Shown here piece after piece: positions 47,601 through 60,287 of a stretch of DNA of 64,000 nucleotides. Under the pieces are notes generated by a model. That model searched no databases, had not been told where the DNA came from, and saw nothing but the letters and a program-made list of their open reading frames with translations. The first letter of the stretch is position 1. The number at the start of each line of letters is the position of its first letter. The position numbers and the translations under genes were made by a program. Source of the stretch: Hyalella azteca (lineage: Eukaryota > Arthropoda > Malacostraca > Amphipoda > Hyalellidae); NCBI RefSeq assembly GCF_000764305.2, contig NW_025940926.1, positions 62,001-126,000 on the forward strand. Reading direction: 5' to 3'.

Positions 47601-48369
47601 GACATTTCAGAAGACATTATTTCTCGTACCGTAATGGTTTAACTCTTCATTTATTGTGACTTTTACTGACTCTCATAATTGATCCTTAAAATGTAAACCA
47701 TATATGATTGGTGCTTAAATATGTTAAAATAATAATTTTCACGCATTTTTATGGATTTCATGCATGACCAAAACATGTACAGCTTACCATGTATTCAATA
47801 TATTTCGCAGACGTTTCCAGCCTGTATTCTTGTGTTGAAGGCGGCACTAAATATTCATCTCTAAACACATTAATTATGTACTCGTCGTCGTAGAGTAAAG
47901 GTCCTTTTAATCTTTGTCTCTTGATAAATTTTTCATCACATAGGGAGAATTTGACTTCGTCATCAGTAAGATGTTGACTACCCAGACCGATATGAAACTG
48001 ATCGTCTTCGTCTGTTGTTGTGTGCACTCCTCGCGTTGCGATGAACAACGCTCCCTGTGGGGGCACATAAAATGTTACAGTTCATTTAAATTTATATAGC
48101 TCATCATATATTTTATATCAGAGTAGTTTATGCGGTAGACTAAAGGATATGAATAATAAGTATATAACTATTATTAATGATGAATAATGATGAGGAAGGC
48201 TGTCAGCTTATGCGGTAGATTAAAGAATTTAAATAATATGAAGATATAAATCCCGATTAAAGAATTCTATGGCTCATCGCGATGCAATTCTTACCAGCAA
48301 CAATGCGATGATGAGGAAGGCTGTCAGCTTATACGCACAGGAGCCCAAGCGCTTAACGCTGTACCACAT
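44620..48369 (-). CDS. FkbM-family (Star-like) methyltransferase, membrane-anchored
   Basis: Exons, 5' to 3' on the minus strand: 48369-48295, 48054-47788, 47529-47401, 46872-46753, 45627-45517, 44907-44620. All introns are phase 0 with GT-AG ends, giving 329 codons. Exon 1 with the start of exon 2 encodes a type II signal anchor (KLTAFLIIALLL then GALFIA). The family core follows: LVPPSTQEY, GFFVEAGALDGQYLSNSLPL (SAM-binding loop), WTGLLVEANPRSYQKML (the E of VEANP should bind the SAM ribose), VQCFPLATMLLALNVTH, IDLLSLDVEGGEPDIL, and a C-terminal FDYQTDNEG..DYVFVSDKY stretch. The gene belongs to the arthropod FkbM-domain proteins related to Drosophila Star; the substrate is unknown. The start is at 48369; an overlapping 9-codon upstream frame begins at 48382. 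Introns carry SINEs and repeat D. The exon 3 acceptor was chosen for phase and is the least sure boundary. Confidence 0.85.
44927..45000 (+). mobile_element. SINE tail fragment beside a methyltransferase acceptor
   Basis: TCGGTGACAGGCCTACGGCC followed by TAATAAACGCTGAAAC and an AT-rich tail matches the 3' unique region of the SINE at 7431-7697. It lies only about 20 nt upstream (on the minus strand) of the last methyltransferase exon. Confidence 0.75.
45018..45450 (+). mobile_element. Diverged tRNA-derived SINE units
   Basis: 45018-45060 has a tRNA-like 5' half (GGTGACCGAGTGGTTTACCC). From 45240 a diverged dimer follows: GTCAGGCGGTTGAGGGTTA and GGGTTCAAGACC, then GGCTGGACGGTTTAAAGCAC and GTGTTCGACACC. 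The paired A and B boxes repeat the architecture of the 7431-7697 element. Confidence 0.6.
46885..47034 (-). repeat. Dispersed repeat D, copy 2, abutting a methyltransferase exon
   Basis: The reverse complement carries AAGCGCATTTTCTC, CGCCATGTCCGTCTGTCTGT, CGTGACTTCACGTTTTCGTC and GACGAGAAAATGCGCTCTCT. It ends CTGCAGTGAGTACTGAGTTA plus a T-run, 10-20 nt before the acceptor of methyltransferase exon 4 (46872). GCGCATTTTCTC and GAGAAAATGCGC form an internal inverted repeat. Confidence 0.85.
47050..47280 (-). mobile_element. Dimeric tRNA-derived SINE, diverged copy
   Basis: On the minus strand it reads GGCCGGGGTGGTACAGTGGT, then a B box (GCGGGTTCGCTCCC), then a second head GGTCGCCGGGCGGTTGAGCA with GAGTGCAAGACTGC, and a 3' part ending GACGGTTTAACGGCC. 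It is the same dimer as 7431-7697 but older. It lies within the intron between methyltransferase exons 3 and 4. Confidence 0.8.
48115..48225 (-). repeat. Copies of methyltransferase exon 1 end
   Basis: On the minus strand CATAAGCTGACAGCCTTCCT followed by CATCAT, from the end of exon 1, is repeated at 48187-48222, with a shorter copy near 48128-48145. The copies lie inside intron 1, downstream of the true donor at 48294. Confidence 0.8.
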
Positions 48370-48384
48370 CTGCCAGCTCCATCT

Positions 48385-50960
48385 TCTGTAACTTAATTTA
48401 TATTGCATTGCTCTCAATGTAATTTAGAATGTAATTAATCTCAATTAAATAAATTATTCATTAATTAGTTTCCATACGACTTGTACGAAGTACTTATTTC
48501 GCATTAACGCTACACCCTAATTTATCGACAATGTTCATGTTATGATAGCTTTTAAGATTTTTTGAGCTAATTTGTGCCTTTATTCTGTCTTTTTGGCCCT
48601 TTCTAAGCCAGAGAAATTACGGTCAAACTTTCATTGCTACTGTACAAAAGACATGATAGAAATAAGAACAGAGAATAAAAAATTAGATTGTTTCTTTAAT
48701 AAAGAAGTGGAAGGACATTTGTATTTGTGCACGTCATGTCATCTAGAAAAGATTATATATTTCAAGAAGGCGCAAGCCCCCCTTATGCGAGCGGAGGCCA
48801 ATAGATAATAGAATATACTGGGAAAAAATTGAAAAGTAATTCATATTTTTATCTAACAATGAGCAAAAGTTAAATTAAGTTTTGAATTATTATTAAGAAC
48901 ACAAATTTCGGCATTTCCTATGTGAAGGATAACACTGTTCTGAACCCTATTGAAAACACGAAAGACACGGTTTCGAAAAACGAAAGTTCATAAAAAGGTC
49001 CATGTGAGAAAGCTGATCACTCGCAGTGCTTGCTTATATAACTTTGCACTTTGTAATTAGAATAAAACTGAATTTTGTTCTGGTGCATCTTTTGCGCTGT
49101 TTCCCTCCTTTTCTGCTGTGGCAGTACTTGAACGACTCGATTGATGTGTAATCAGAATTTTTCAAACACAGTCTTTAGGTTGAACACTATTAATATTAGA
49201 GACATTACTTTCTTTTTTTACTATTACACTATTTCATCGACAAAAATGAATCGGCTTAAACTTTCATATGATCAAAGGAGTTCTGGCCACCCAAGCATCT
49301 CGCACCGCTTCTTGCGTTTTAAAATGAGTCAGTCTAACAAATGTTTGATTACCTGTTCCCAAGATTTTGATTAACTTCGCATTCTAGTGGTACCATTTTA
49401 TAATTTTACATCGATCATTTTTACATCAACGTAGAAGATTGAATTACAGCCTCCTCGCCGTATGAGCTTAGATATGGTACTGAATTTCGACCCATTCTTT
49501 CCTAGAAATTGTAATTTTTCTTCCTGGTAACTGGAGCAACTGCACTGTCCGAAAAAATGCATACATAAAAAACTATTGTTTCAGTGACCTTCCTTGTAAT
49601 ACGTGAAATAATACGGTACATCGCTGTTTCTTTGATCGAAAGGAAAAATTAAACTACATTAGCAGCGAGACTATATGAATACAAGCTACACAGACTTTGA
49701 CACAACGTTGGACAAGAGGTGAAATAAAAAAGTTTACGCGCGCTTGTACGCGAACGCAGGAAATTCTAGATACACTGACACGCTATCATCTGGTGATTTG
49801 ATCGCACATTCTTACTAATGTGCTGTGAGTATGTGACCGCATCAAATGATCAATCCGCTGAATATTAGAAGATTAAGTTATAAAACTCGCTTAGCGACCC
49901 GCAGTCAGCTGTAAAAATTCCACGATCGTCAAAATCGTCCTGCTGGCCTAATTTTCAAAGCTGAGCCTGGTATACGTGGTATAGTACTACAATTCCGTCT
50001 GTAGCATCTGCTCCATATAGACTACCATATGATGAGACTAACTGTTGTTTTATAGAATCAATTTTGGATTATAGTAGAATTATTCGATTACCATCAGAGA
50101 GATTTGTGTGGACTGTTTACTTTAGCCACACCGTACTGGCGTACTCTGCAAGACGGGCTTCTTAGTGATGCATATCCCGATCTGAGCTCAAAATAGAGCA
50201 TATATAAAAAGTACCAGCTGACGAAAAAAGCCGGTTCCGCAATGCAGCCACAATTGCACGAAGAACCCATCGGATTTCTTCTTTTTTATTATTTACGATG
50301 GTTTGCGAATGAAACTGCGTTTTGAAATTTTTCGACGGCATGTGTAATTTATTTTTTGTTTGGGCAATATGAGTGCAACAGCACGTATTTTCCATTTCTT
50401 GACCAAGATCAAGACATTTTCATATCATACATTCATTTCAAGATCAAGAAGTTTCGAGAAATTCTGGATGTTTCTGCTGCATCCGTACCCTTGGTTAGTG
50501 CGACGTTTCAACTTTCAACGGCAATACGGCATTGTTGGCCAGATGAGAGTACTGACAGTGTCGCATAATCGTAAGCGGTATTTTCACAACTAAGCATAGT
50601 GGTCAAATATTGCTACCTGCTGTAAGAAAAGGTTTGATCCGTAGTCATTTCAACGATGCGCAAATTAAATTTTCAATCCTATGGCTATCCTTGTATATCG
50701 CTACCCGGTAGTTTCAAGTCACCGAAGATTTGAAGAGCCACAAGAGAGATCATGTTGGGCCGTTGACGGGTGGCGTTGTATTTGATGAAGACGTGTGCAG
50801 TATTTGATCGACCTAAACCGAAGCCTGTAATTAAACATTGTTTGATATAACCTCGGATCTCACTAACCGCCAGAGAATTTTATTTTTAATCGATGGTCAG
50901 TCATAATACTAGTAAGCAGTAAGCACACAGACGACGCCGATTTATGAAGCGATCACTGAT
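48385..50960. other. Intergenic sequence
   Basis: No gene, known mobile element or obvious repeat recognised. Short frames up to 78 codons have no family motifs. Confidence 0.4.
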
Positions 50961-50964
50961 TAGC

Positions 50965-51015
50965 GATCAGACGCCGGCCGGCGGGCCGGGCCGCCGCCCG
51001 CCGAGACGCGTCAAT
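50965..51015. promoter_or_regulatory. CpG-rich patch, possible promoter
   Basis: About 45 bases of almost pure G and C (CGCCGGCCGGCGGGCCGG and following) stand out in AT-rich surroundings, between the divergent methyltransferase and FKBP genes. A promoter or 5' UTR role is inference from position and composition. Confidence 0.3.
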
Positions 51016-54000
51016 TGAACTTGGTGGCGAGTGATGAGTTGACAATCGTGCAAGCGTGCATTCACGGATTCAGTTAAAATTCTTAACTGAAAATTTTGTT
51101 AATTTTTGATATGAAAATTTTCAAGTAAACTTTGAATATGTGGCCTTGCCTTGTAGAAGTGTTGACACTTGACATTCTAGTAAAAAGCTTGATGTTTTCA
51201 TTCTTACTATTCTCAAGTTGTAATATTGCACAATTATTGAAATATTTTTTTGGTTTTCTCATGATCTCTTCTACCTACCAGTAGGCAGTAGACTTCTAAA
51301 TAATAGTAAATTACCTAGTCCTGGTCCTGGATAACTCCTCTAGGGCAGGCTGAAGGCTCTAGCCTCTAGGCTCTAACCTCTTTACTCCTGTTTACCTTTA
51401 ACTAAACTACTAAAGGTACTCTTAGTACTCTTACTAGTTACTACTATAGCATAGGAACATATTTAGGTATTGAGTGAAATAATTTTATTACCATAGTCCA
51501 AAAATCATTATCTTGTTACCTATTACTATTAGTTTGTGATTTTGTGTTAGTGGCTGTAGTTATTTAGGTATTGACTTTTATTGGCAATTGTACAACTTGT
51601 ATATCCGTCATTTGAAGAAAGTCTAAAGTTTGGACATGGAGTTCCGTATTAATATGATAACAGTGTCACTGTGTGGGTGGGATATATATAGGCTACTTGG
51701 CAAGTTGCGACTGAATTTTTTGATCCGTTGTTTTATGGATTTGCCAGCCGTCAGCCGTGATTCCAGTTCTTTAAGCTTTGAGTTGTGATTCAATTTTTTT
51801 TTTTGAGCCATGAATTCCATATTTTGGCCATGAAAAGCCATTTACAAGCCACATATTTATTTACAAAGTACATGCATGTGTTGTCCCAACTCCCAAATCT
51901 CTAATTTTGCCCTAAAACAGTCAAATGGCAACAATAACATTTGTCTTTACTGTAAGCTGAACATGCATTAATGCAGTCTGACTGCTCCAACGTGACTGCA
52001 ACTATGCGCAAAAGTGCAATTCTCATTGAAATGTTTAGGTTGACTTGTCATCATTACAATGATTACGTTCTGCTAATCAACTTCTGCATCTGCAGGATAT
52101 TTTTATGGGTAGGCCTATGGTAAAGTAATGTGGATTGCTGAAGTTGCAAATTTTATGAAATGACACGTTTGCAAAGTGCAAACTGCAATTTTTTCAATCG
52201 AACAAAAATACATGACAGTAGAGCTGCAACCTGTAAGATTTCATACCTACTGGATATAGGTATATGATGTTAGAGCCACAATATTTCAGAAAATAGTAGG
52301 ACTTTTCCTGACCTGTATGATAATAGTAATATGCAATCTTGCTCTAGCTCATTAGCTGACCATAACCTGCAATCCTGCACAAACCATCATAATCATTCAA
52401 GCCCAATTTGGAATAATTCAGACAGAAATTTCCTAAATTTGCTGGTAAAAACTATCATTTTTAAATTCACAAATGATTTTAAAAAAATACTGGGACCTTT
52501 GTAAGAATAGGTGGTTTTTCTTATTATTAATGTAGAATTTGGGAGAAGGCATAGCCCATATAGGAATGGCTAAAATTTGCCAGACTCACAGTCACAGGCA
52601 TTTTTGTCCGATTCTATCCAATTTTCCAGTTAGGATTCAAGCCAATTGGGTAAAAGCCACCTGTAAATATAACAAAAGCATCATGCTTGTAGTTGTCAGT
52701 TTAACCCATCTGTGTGGCTTTTATTTGTTTCAAAAAAAAAAAAGAGAGAAAAAATACATTTTGCCAGCAATTTTTTAAAAGGCCTTGTAAGGTGCAATTT
52801 TGGAAAATTTTGCCTGATTGAGCCATGGTCTCTTAAAAGTGATGGAATTGCTAGATTTTAAATAGTGTAACCTGTGCATGCTGCTCACCTATGCTATTGA
52901 TATACTTATATTTTGATAATTAGCTTGGCTGGTTTGGCCATTTGGGACATAGGGTGGGTTAGTTTACCTTTACCATCCACTAAGTACATTTTATGGACAA
53001 ATTACATCCAGTAATTATTATGCATTTCTTGTTTTGCCAATGTAAATTTGCAAATGCAGCTATAATTAGTGAAAGATGATCAAAGATCAAATTTTTTTAC
53101 AGTTGAAGAAATTTCTCTGCTACTTGAATGTAAAAAATATTTTTGTAATAAAAGACAATTGCCAGATATGCAATTTAATATGCCAACTGTGTTGGTTAAA
53201 GGATAGACAATGGTAATTCTGAAAGAAAAAAAACTTTTTACAAATGCCACCTATGCTATTCTCACTGAAGTTGGGTCATGTTTCATGGTTTTATTTTATA
53301 TTTAATTACTTTTTAAATACTAAACTAAATCTGATTTGGTAGGGGTTATTATATGTAGTAATATATGTTTATAAATGAAGCCATATTTAAATAATATAAT
53401 AGTATTAATAGTGTTGAAACCACCAGGTCATATCTGCTGCTCTGTATAAAATTTATTTAGAATCCTATCATTATTTGTGCCTTAAAATGGTGCCTTGTCA
53501 TATTTTGGGTATGGTACCTGCCATATCAATGTGGCATGTTGTGTCAGGGTAACCTGATACACAAGCCGCCACTTGCTAACCATGGTTGACCTGCCACATT
53601 GGATAGACATATAGTGCTAAGTTGGGTGCAACTTGGCATATGCAGCCTCCTAAGCAATGCAGCAGCTTACTCCATTACTTAATTAGTATTTTCATATTGA
53701 ATGAATATATCACAGTTTTGCAGCTTGAAAGTTTATTGTTGATATCAACTTACATGCAGCCAGTGCCATTTGATGTTGCAGGCTCACTCTGGAAATTACT
53801 GCAAGACATTGATCAAGACCCTGCCCTGGGCTGCACCTAGTAACAAAAAATGTAGAGAAAAATCCTTGTTTTAAGTCAGTGCCATTTTATATTGGTATAT
53901 AATAATTCTTAATGTAATGTTACCAATAGTTTAGGACATTTCTACTTTAAAGAAGGTATTAGTCATTAACTTGGGTCTTGGTATGATTTGTATGTATGGG

Positions 54001-54113
54001 CACTTAATTCTTCAATAAAAGCAGCACAATTTAAATTCTGTCTACTTATGACTTTCATCACATCATTTCAGTATTTATTTATTAATATTGCATTAAATTC
54101 ATTTCAACAAATA
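51016..54113 (+). other. FKBP upstream region, probably including a 5' UTR intron
   Basis: No coding sequence recognised. A good acceptor (CATCACATCATTTCAG) ends at 54071, about 40 nt before the FKBP start codon, so the 5' UTR is probably spliced. The donor exon was not identified. Confidence 0.35.
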
Positions 54114-56706
54114 ATGGCCGAAGATGGTACTGAATCAAGTCATGTTACTAGTATAGCTCCAGAAGATCCACCTGGTGTTGACATCACCCCTGACAAGGAC
54201 GGCGGTATTCTGAAGACGGTAAGACATACCTCATGGCTTCAATTATGTATTTCCTCTTAACCTTTATTTATAAGGAAACCAAGTTTTTCCAAGATTCATT
54301 TTATTGTAATTAATGTAGAACCATTATAAATGTCATGTTACCTGTGTAATATTTGTCAGACTTGAAACCATTTATTTTGTTTAAACATCACTTATTAGTT
54401 GAGGTCCTTCTAATTTGATAGACTGTGTTAAATTTTTATTATGAATAGCCGTTTACATTTCATCTGTTCAATTAGACTGAAAACTGTGTTTTCCTAGCCT
54501 TAATATTATTGAACACTGGATTTCTAAAATATAGAAAACTTAGGTTGCTTTTGTCAACTAACACAATGATAAGTTTTATGAAGAATAACTGTTTTATGGA
54601 GTTTTATGGAGTGGTGTACAAATTTTTCTTGCTACTTAATTAATCATAATTATTTTACTGACACTAACTATTGACATTCAGATAATTAAAGAGGGCACTG
54701 CTGATGAAAGTCCATACATTGGCAACCAAGTATTTGTCCACTATGTCGGCACTCTGGAATCTGATGGCAGCAAGTTTGACTCCAGTCGTGACCGAGAAGA
54801 ACCCTTTGATTTTCAACTTGGACAAGGTAAGTCTAACCTAGAGATAAATTGCTAATTGTGAATATGACAGTGAATTATTCTAGGACTTACTTTGAGAATA
54901 TCCTACTAAACACTTTTAACTATCATTTTTATTTGTGGTAAAAGTATTTTTATTGAAGTGATTGATTGATCTATCAAAATTTTCAATGCTTTGTTCTCAT
55001 AACTGGGACGAAAATTTTATCTCCGACTGTTGAAAGTGTGCAGTAGTATCGTGATTGAAATAATTATGACTATTTTTCCAGGCCAGGTTATCAAAGCTTG
55101 GGATATTGGCTTGGCGACCATGAAGAAGGGCGAGATTTGCCAGTTGAGATGTCGCGCGGACTACGCATATGGCAAGGTTGGCTCTCCTCCCAAGATCCCC
55201 CCGAATGCGACGCTTCTGTTTGAAATTGAGCTGCTGTGGTGGCAGGGTGAAGATCTAACTGACCCAGATCGCAAGGACAGAGGCATCGTGCGGTCCATCG
55301 TGACTCCTGGTGATAATGGAGCATCTCCAAATCAATATGCTTTTGTCAAAACCAAGATCGTTGGTGAGCACGAAGGCAGGATTTTTGATGAGCGGACGGT
55401 AGAGTTTAATTTAGCTGAGGGAGGTGCGCTGGATATCCCCGTGGGCATTGATACAGCTCTCAAAAAATTCAAGAAGAACGAGACCAGTATTTTGGAACTG
55501 GCTCCATTATATGGCTTTGGAGAAGCGGGTTGCGATAAATTCAAAATACCTCCTGATGCTCATCTAAAATATACCGTTACTCTACTTGACTTTGAGAAAG
55601 CTAAAGAAGACTGGGAGATGAGTCAAGAAGAGAAAATAGATCAAGCTAAGATCATCAAAGATAAAGGTACTGAATATTTCAAGGCGGGTAATTACCATTT
55701 GGCTTGTTTGCAATATGAGCGTGTAGCGTCGCTCATGAGCTATGACTCTGGCTTATCCGAGGAGAAGAAAAAAGAAAATAATGCACTAAAGCTGGCCGGT
55801 GAACTCAACCTGGCTGCCGCGAAGCTAAAGTTGCGACGCTTTGCTCAAGCCAAGGAGCACGCGAGCAATGCTCTCGAACAGGATCCTGACAACCTTAAGG
55901 CTCTCTATAGAAGAGGACAGGTAAGCTAATTTATTACCTTTAACTATTTTACTAGCTCTTCTAAATATTCAGCCTGCTGCAAGGGTGGACTTTTCTATTC
56001 CGGGCGCATGACATTCGCGTCTTCACGGTCGTTTTGCATGCGTATTTGAAATTTTTAAGCTAAGAGAATACGGGGTCCTTACACACACTCGTCTTCTCTT
56101 AGTTACACTCCTTACACACAATATTTCTAGCAGTGGACAAGCATGGTTAAGCTGAATTACTACTACTAACGTTGGCATCTGGATGTTTTAGTGGGTCTTG
56201 AAAATGCATTGGAATATTCTATTCATTTAGGGTAAGTTTGTGCAAATTTGTCATTTTTTAAATTCAACTCACTCGTTTTCAATGGCTTGATCAACAAATT
56301 TAGCATGACCCATCTATTTATCAAAGGACTGTATTAAACTTATGTTACATCTGCCCAGGCGTTTATGGAATTGGGTGAGCTCGAGGAGGCCGCAGCCGAC
56401 CTGGAGAAGTGCGTGAGACTCGATCCCTCGAACGCCGCTGCCAAGAAGCTGCTGGTTTGTGTTCATAAGAAAATCAAAGAACACAAAATTAAAGAGAAGC
56501 AAATATACGCGGGAATGTTCGACAAATTCGTCAAATCTGACGCCAATCGCGCCGCCGAAGCGCGCAAAGCCGGCGTCTTGAAAGACGGCGTTGGTGAATG
56601 GCAGGACAAGGTTGAGACTGGGAAAAATGACGAGGATTTGAGCGAAGTGAAGCTCATCAGCAGCGATGATCAAATAAAAGGGGACGAGTTCATGAACAGC
56701 ACTTGA
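54114..56706 (+). CDS. FKBP59: FKBP52/FKBP59-type peptidyl-prolyl isomerase with TPR domain
   Basis: A large immunophilin that catalyses prolyl cis-trans isomerisation and binds Hsp90 through its TPR domain. Exons 54114-54218, 54682-54826, 55082-55920 and 56359-56706, phases consistent, 478 codons (Drosophila FKBP59 and human FKBP4 about 440-460). FK1 at about residues 48-138 has [39 protein letters not shown] and [20 protein letters not shown], so the usual active-site residues of this family are present. FK2 at about 150-260 is diverged ([22 protein letters not shown]). TPR repeats run from about 265 to 430 ([72 protein letters not shown]). The tail is charged. ATG at 54114 is preceded by AAATA and starts MAEDGTES. 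Introns are free of the junction repeats seen elsewhere. Confidence 0.94.
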
Positions 56707-59240
56707 GAATCCCATCATCCAAGAGACTAGGTATCGCTACAATCATCCCTCAAAACCATAACATTTTCCCACCTTTCAACTTATGTGACCTTATTTCGAG
56801 AAGTTCTACAAGACTGTAACTGCCGTGATATTTTTTACAGCCTCTTGCTCCAACTGGACGCACAGAAGTAGAGAAAGTGTCTTTTCACCGTAGCCTTCTA
56901 GTTTAAATTTCACTTTTGCTTTAGAAGATAGAATTAGGATAATTTTTGTATTGTACGGATTCATTGTGTTCCTGGATTTCAAATCCTGAAAGAATGAAGT
57001 GTTCCTTGATTCGAGTGACGTTCAAGCACGAAAATTCGATTATATTTACTAATCTTTATTCTATATTAATCTAGGTTTTTAAACTATTATAAAAATTTTG
57101 TGAATCTGAAGGAGAGCAATTGATTAGAAATTTTGTGAATCTGAAGGAGAGCAATTGATTTGTTAACATTCGTTTCTTTGGTGTTATGCTGCAAAGCAAG
57201 CTTTTTTTCAATATTTATAGAATAGAAATACACAAGTCGTTGACTTTTTTGGCGGGCTATTTATCTTCAGTTATAACTCGTTAGAAAGCAGCGCGATAAA
57301 ATAGTAAGCTGTTGTAATATCAATTCCAAGATCGCTCTCCTTTAATTAAGTCCTGTGTCTATTTTAGTATTGCTCACATTCATCAGTCTCATCGCCGATC
57401 CCTCTTCGTGCAGTTTGCACTTTTCTGTGGTTATGTGTAGGTCGCTGATGAATCATTCCACTAGTCACAGCGTTTTTTGATCTCAATCATAAGGTCGGAA
57501 TTTTCGCGTAATTTCTCAACATTTATCGGTGGTAGGTAAAAAATTCGGTAACGTATGATACATCCCCATGTGTCAAATCTAAATAAATTGGAATACCCGA
57601 TTTCTTTCATATCTACATTCCCCGAGGCCGTCGTTCTAGAAATTTTTATCTTAGTATTCCAGTTCACTTGCAGCTGGAAATAAATTCGGTAGGTAGCTGA
57701 ATTAATCAAATGAACTTATTTTTCGTTGCGTTTCATTTGTTTTCAATGGTCTAAGGCTTTAAAATGTAATAAAATGAGAATCGCAGAAACTATAGGTTCC
57801 TTCAACACGTTGTCGTAGGATAAGAACATTCGAGCATTCATCCACGTCGCACGCGATTATATCACGGTCACTAGACTCGAATTTTTTATCTGTGCAACTA
57901 AAGTTCACGGGAATGTTACATTGTATAGTTTGATCAAGCAGGAACAAAGCGTAAACAGAACATTTTAATACTTTTAATCCATTGCATCAGCGGCAGCCAT
58001 CATGCAACGGTAGGATATAATGCAACCATGTTATTGGTAGGATCAATCCATGTCCTTTTTTGAGTTGAGGCAAGTAGCACATTTTAATCAGCCTCCTGGA
58101 AGGATGTGTATGAAACTACGCTATGATCGCCAATAACTGAATTGCACGACTATATTCTAACATGTGCAAACTTCAAAAAGAGGAAAAAAATTCATCGGTA
58201 TGATTCTCGCTTCATTTCTACGTTCAGCATCAGCTAAATACGAAATAATTCCAAGCACGAGGATAAATCCGATTGTCGATAAATTATGATCCATCAATTG
58301 AAGCTATAATGTAAATCATTTCTTGCATCTAAATTAGATACCTGATGAGGTACATAGAGCATGTTGCAGCATGAAAATCACGAAACCTGGTGAAAAGAGC
58401 ATGTTATAAGTGAAATGATCAACGCTCCAATTTGTTTGTAGAAGCAACTGAACAAAATGTAACGAATTGAGCTTATATTAAGCTCGTATCCTCCCTCCTA
58501 GCGACCCGCATGGCAACGCAACACTTCGGTAACACTACTGGCAAGATATCACACTCGTACATAAATCGACACACCAAAAAGATCAAAAACAGACCAAAAA
58601 TGAAAACACGAGAACAATATTTGAAATCACTCGCAATCAAACATATTTACAGTCTTCACACAGATTGCCATATTTTTTTCGTCAGCATTAGAAATAAAAT
58701 TCTTAAATTATTATTGCGAAAGACAACTGAAAAGTTTTCCATTGGCAGCAAATTTGGTACAGTAATATCAAGGTAATTGTAGAATAAATTCGTTAATTTA
58801 GACACCAAATTAGTGTTCATGGCCATATTACGGCTTTTGGAACCCATTACTCGGTTATTACAGAGAAGCAAAGTACTGTTAAATTGTTTGGTATTCTTCC
58901 TCTCTTAAGCCAACGAAACGTTAACAAGCAATTCAACATAGAAAATAGGAGGAAGATTGTTTTCACAGCCTTGTAAACGCAATTGGGCGGAAAAAGTATA
59001 CCTTAAGAAGTATGTAGGCATTTTGCGGGAATACTTGCGTCCTGCTGGAATGATAGCATCGCTGGTATCACAAATACCCTCCTTAAGATCCCCACAGGTA
59101 AGTACCCAGTTTGCTTAGGGACACTAACCCAGGGCCATGCTGCAAGCACCACCTTTTTGACGGCAACCAAGCGCCGCTCACCAGCGGTAAAGAGAAATAA
59201 TAATGAACCGAGGTTCTAACTTACGGCTGGCTCCTCTCAA
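56707..59240. other. FKBP 3' UTR and intergenic DNA
   Basis: 57085-57160 contains a 34-bp direct duplication (TTTTGTGAATCTGAAGGAGA core). Minus-strand frames at 57461-57709 and 57759-57947 have no recognised family. No other gene was seen. Confidence 0.4.
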
Positions 59241-59246
59241 CTCGAC

Positions 59247-59540
59247 GCCGCCATCACTGCGCTACAGTGGCGCTAACCACTGCGCTACAGTGCGCTAACC
59301 ACTGCGCTACAGTGGCGCTAACCACTGCGTGTACAGTGGCGCTAAGCACTGCGATAGTGGCACTAACCTCTGCACTACAGTGGCACTTACCACTGCGCTA
59401 CAGTGGCGCTAACCACTGCGCTACAGTGGCGCTAAGACTGCGCTACAGTGGCACTAACCACTGCGCTACAGTGGCGCTAACCACTGCGCTACAGTGGCGC
59501 TAACCACTGCGCTACCATGGCGCTAAGCACTGAGCTACTG
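59247..59540 (-). repeat. 23-bp minisatellite resembling a tRNA A box
   Basis: About twelve units; on the minus strand each reads GTAGCGCAGTGGTTAGCGCC. TAGCGCAGTGG fits the Pol III A-box consensus and the tRNA D arm, so the unit may descend from a tRNA or SINE head. No B box lies nearby. Confidence 0.85.
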
Positions 59541-60045
59541 ACACTCGCTCCAAAGATCTGCTCGTCTACTTCCCCCAGTCACCTCATCTCCTGGGAATGG
59601 CTTAACTAGAAACAATAAAAACAAACACAAATGCAACGCAGGCATGCTCAGTGTCGCTAAGAAATAACACATGCACATCAAGTATCATCAATATTGGTAG
59701 TATTTTAAGACTATCAAGACCCAATTGCATGTTCGCAGGTCAAGCAAAGGAAAAGTTTGAAATTAAGTGAAAATAAGAAACGGATTGTGCAAATTTGAGC
59801 AAGTTCAGTTTCGAACAACTGCTTCTAAATAGAATCGCGATTGAAAGGATCGAAGAAAACAAATATAAAAAAAGGCCGAAAAACGCAAAAAAAAATCATT
59901 TACAAATAGGAATGATATTTCCCGCAGATTGTTTCTAGACCAACAATTGTTCGGTAGTGGCGGTCAGATAGAAATACTCACAGGTTAACAATCTCCTGTT
60001 GCATTAATAAATTAGTATTTCATCCGTGTGTTATTCCTTAAATCG
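59541..60045. other. Intergenic sequence
   Basis: Nothing recognised between the 23-bp minisatellite and the ALG5 3' end. Confidence 0.4.
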
Positions 60046-60051
60046 TTTATT
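60046..60051 (-). terminator. Likely ALG5 poly(A) signal
   Basis: AATAAA on the minus strand about 240 nt after the ALG5 stop. Confidence 0.4.
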
Positions 60052-60287
60052 GAAGTTCCATTGATCTAATGAGTTCTGCTGAGTGATCATTATAATAAAA
60101 AATATATGCTTTACAGAATACATTAGAATAAAATGATGATATGGTCCCTTCTAAATCAACGTTATTTCCAATTTAAAACCTTCAACACCTCTGTCTCTAA
60201 CTTACTGAGATTATTTAACAAAATTTCATCATAATTCTAGTCATCTCAGAAGAAGTAATACAACAAAATAATTTGCTGGCAGCAGAG

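Noticed and set aside
57461..57947. Two minus-strand frames as exons of another gene
   Set aside because: The second contains several cysteines but no recognisable domain, and no consistent splice phases linked the two.
59267..59503. 78-codon repetitive plus-strand frame
   Set aside because: It is a translation of the 23-bp minisatellite.
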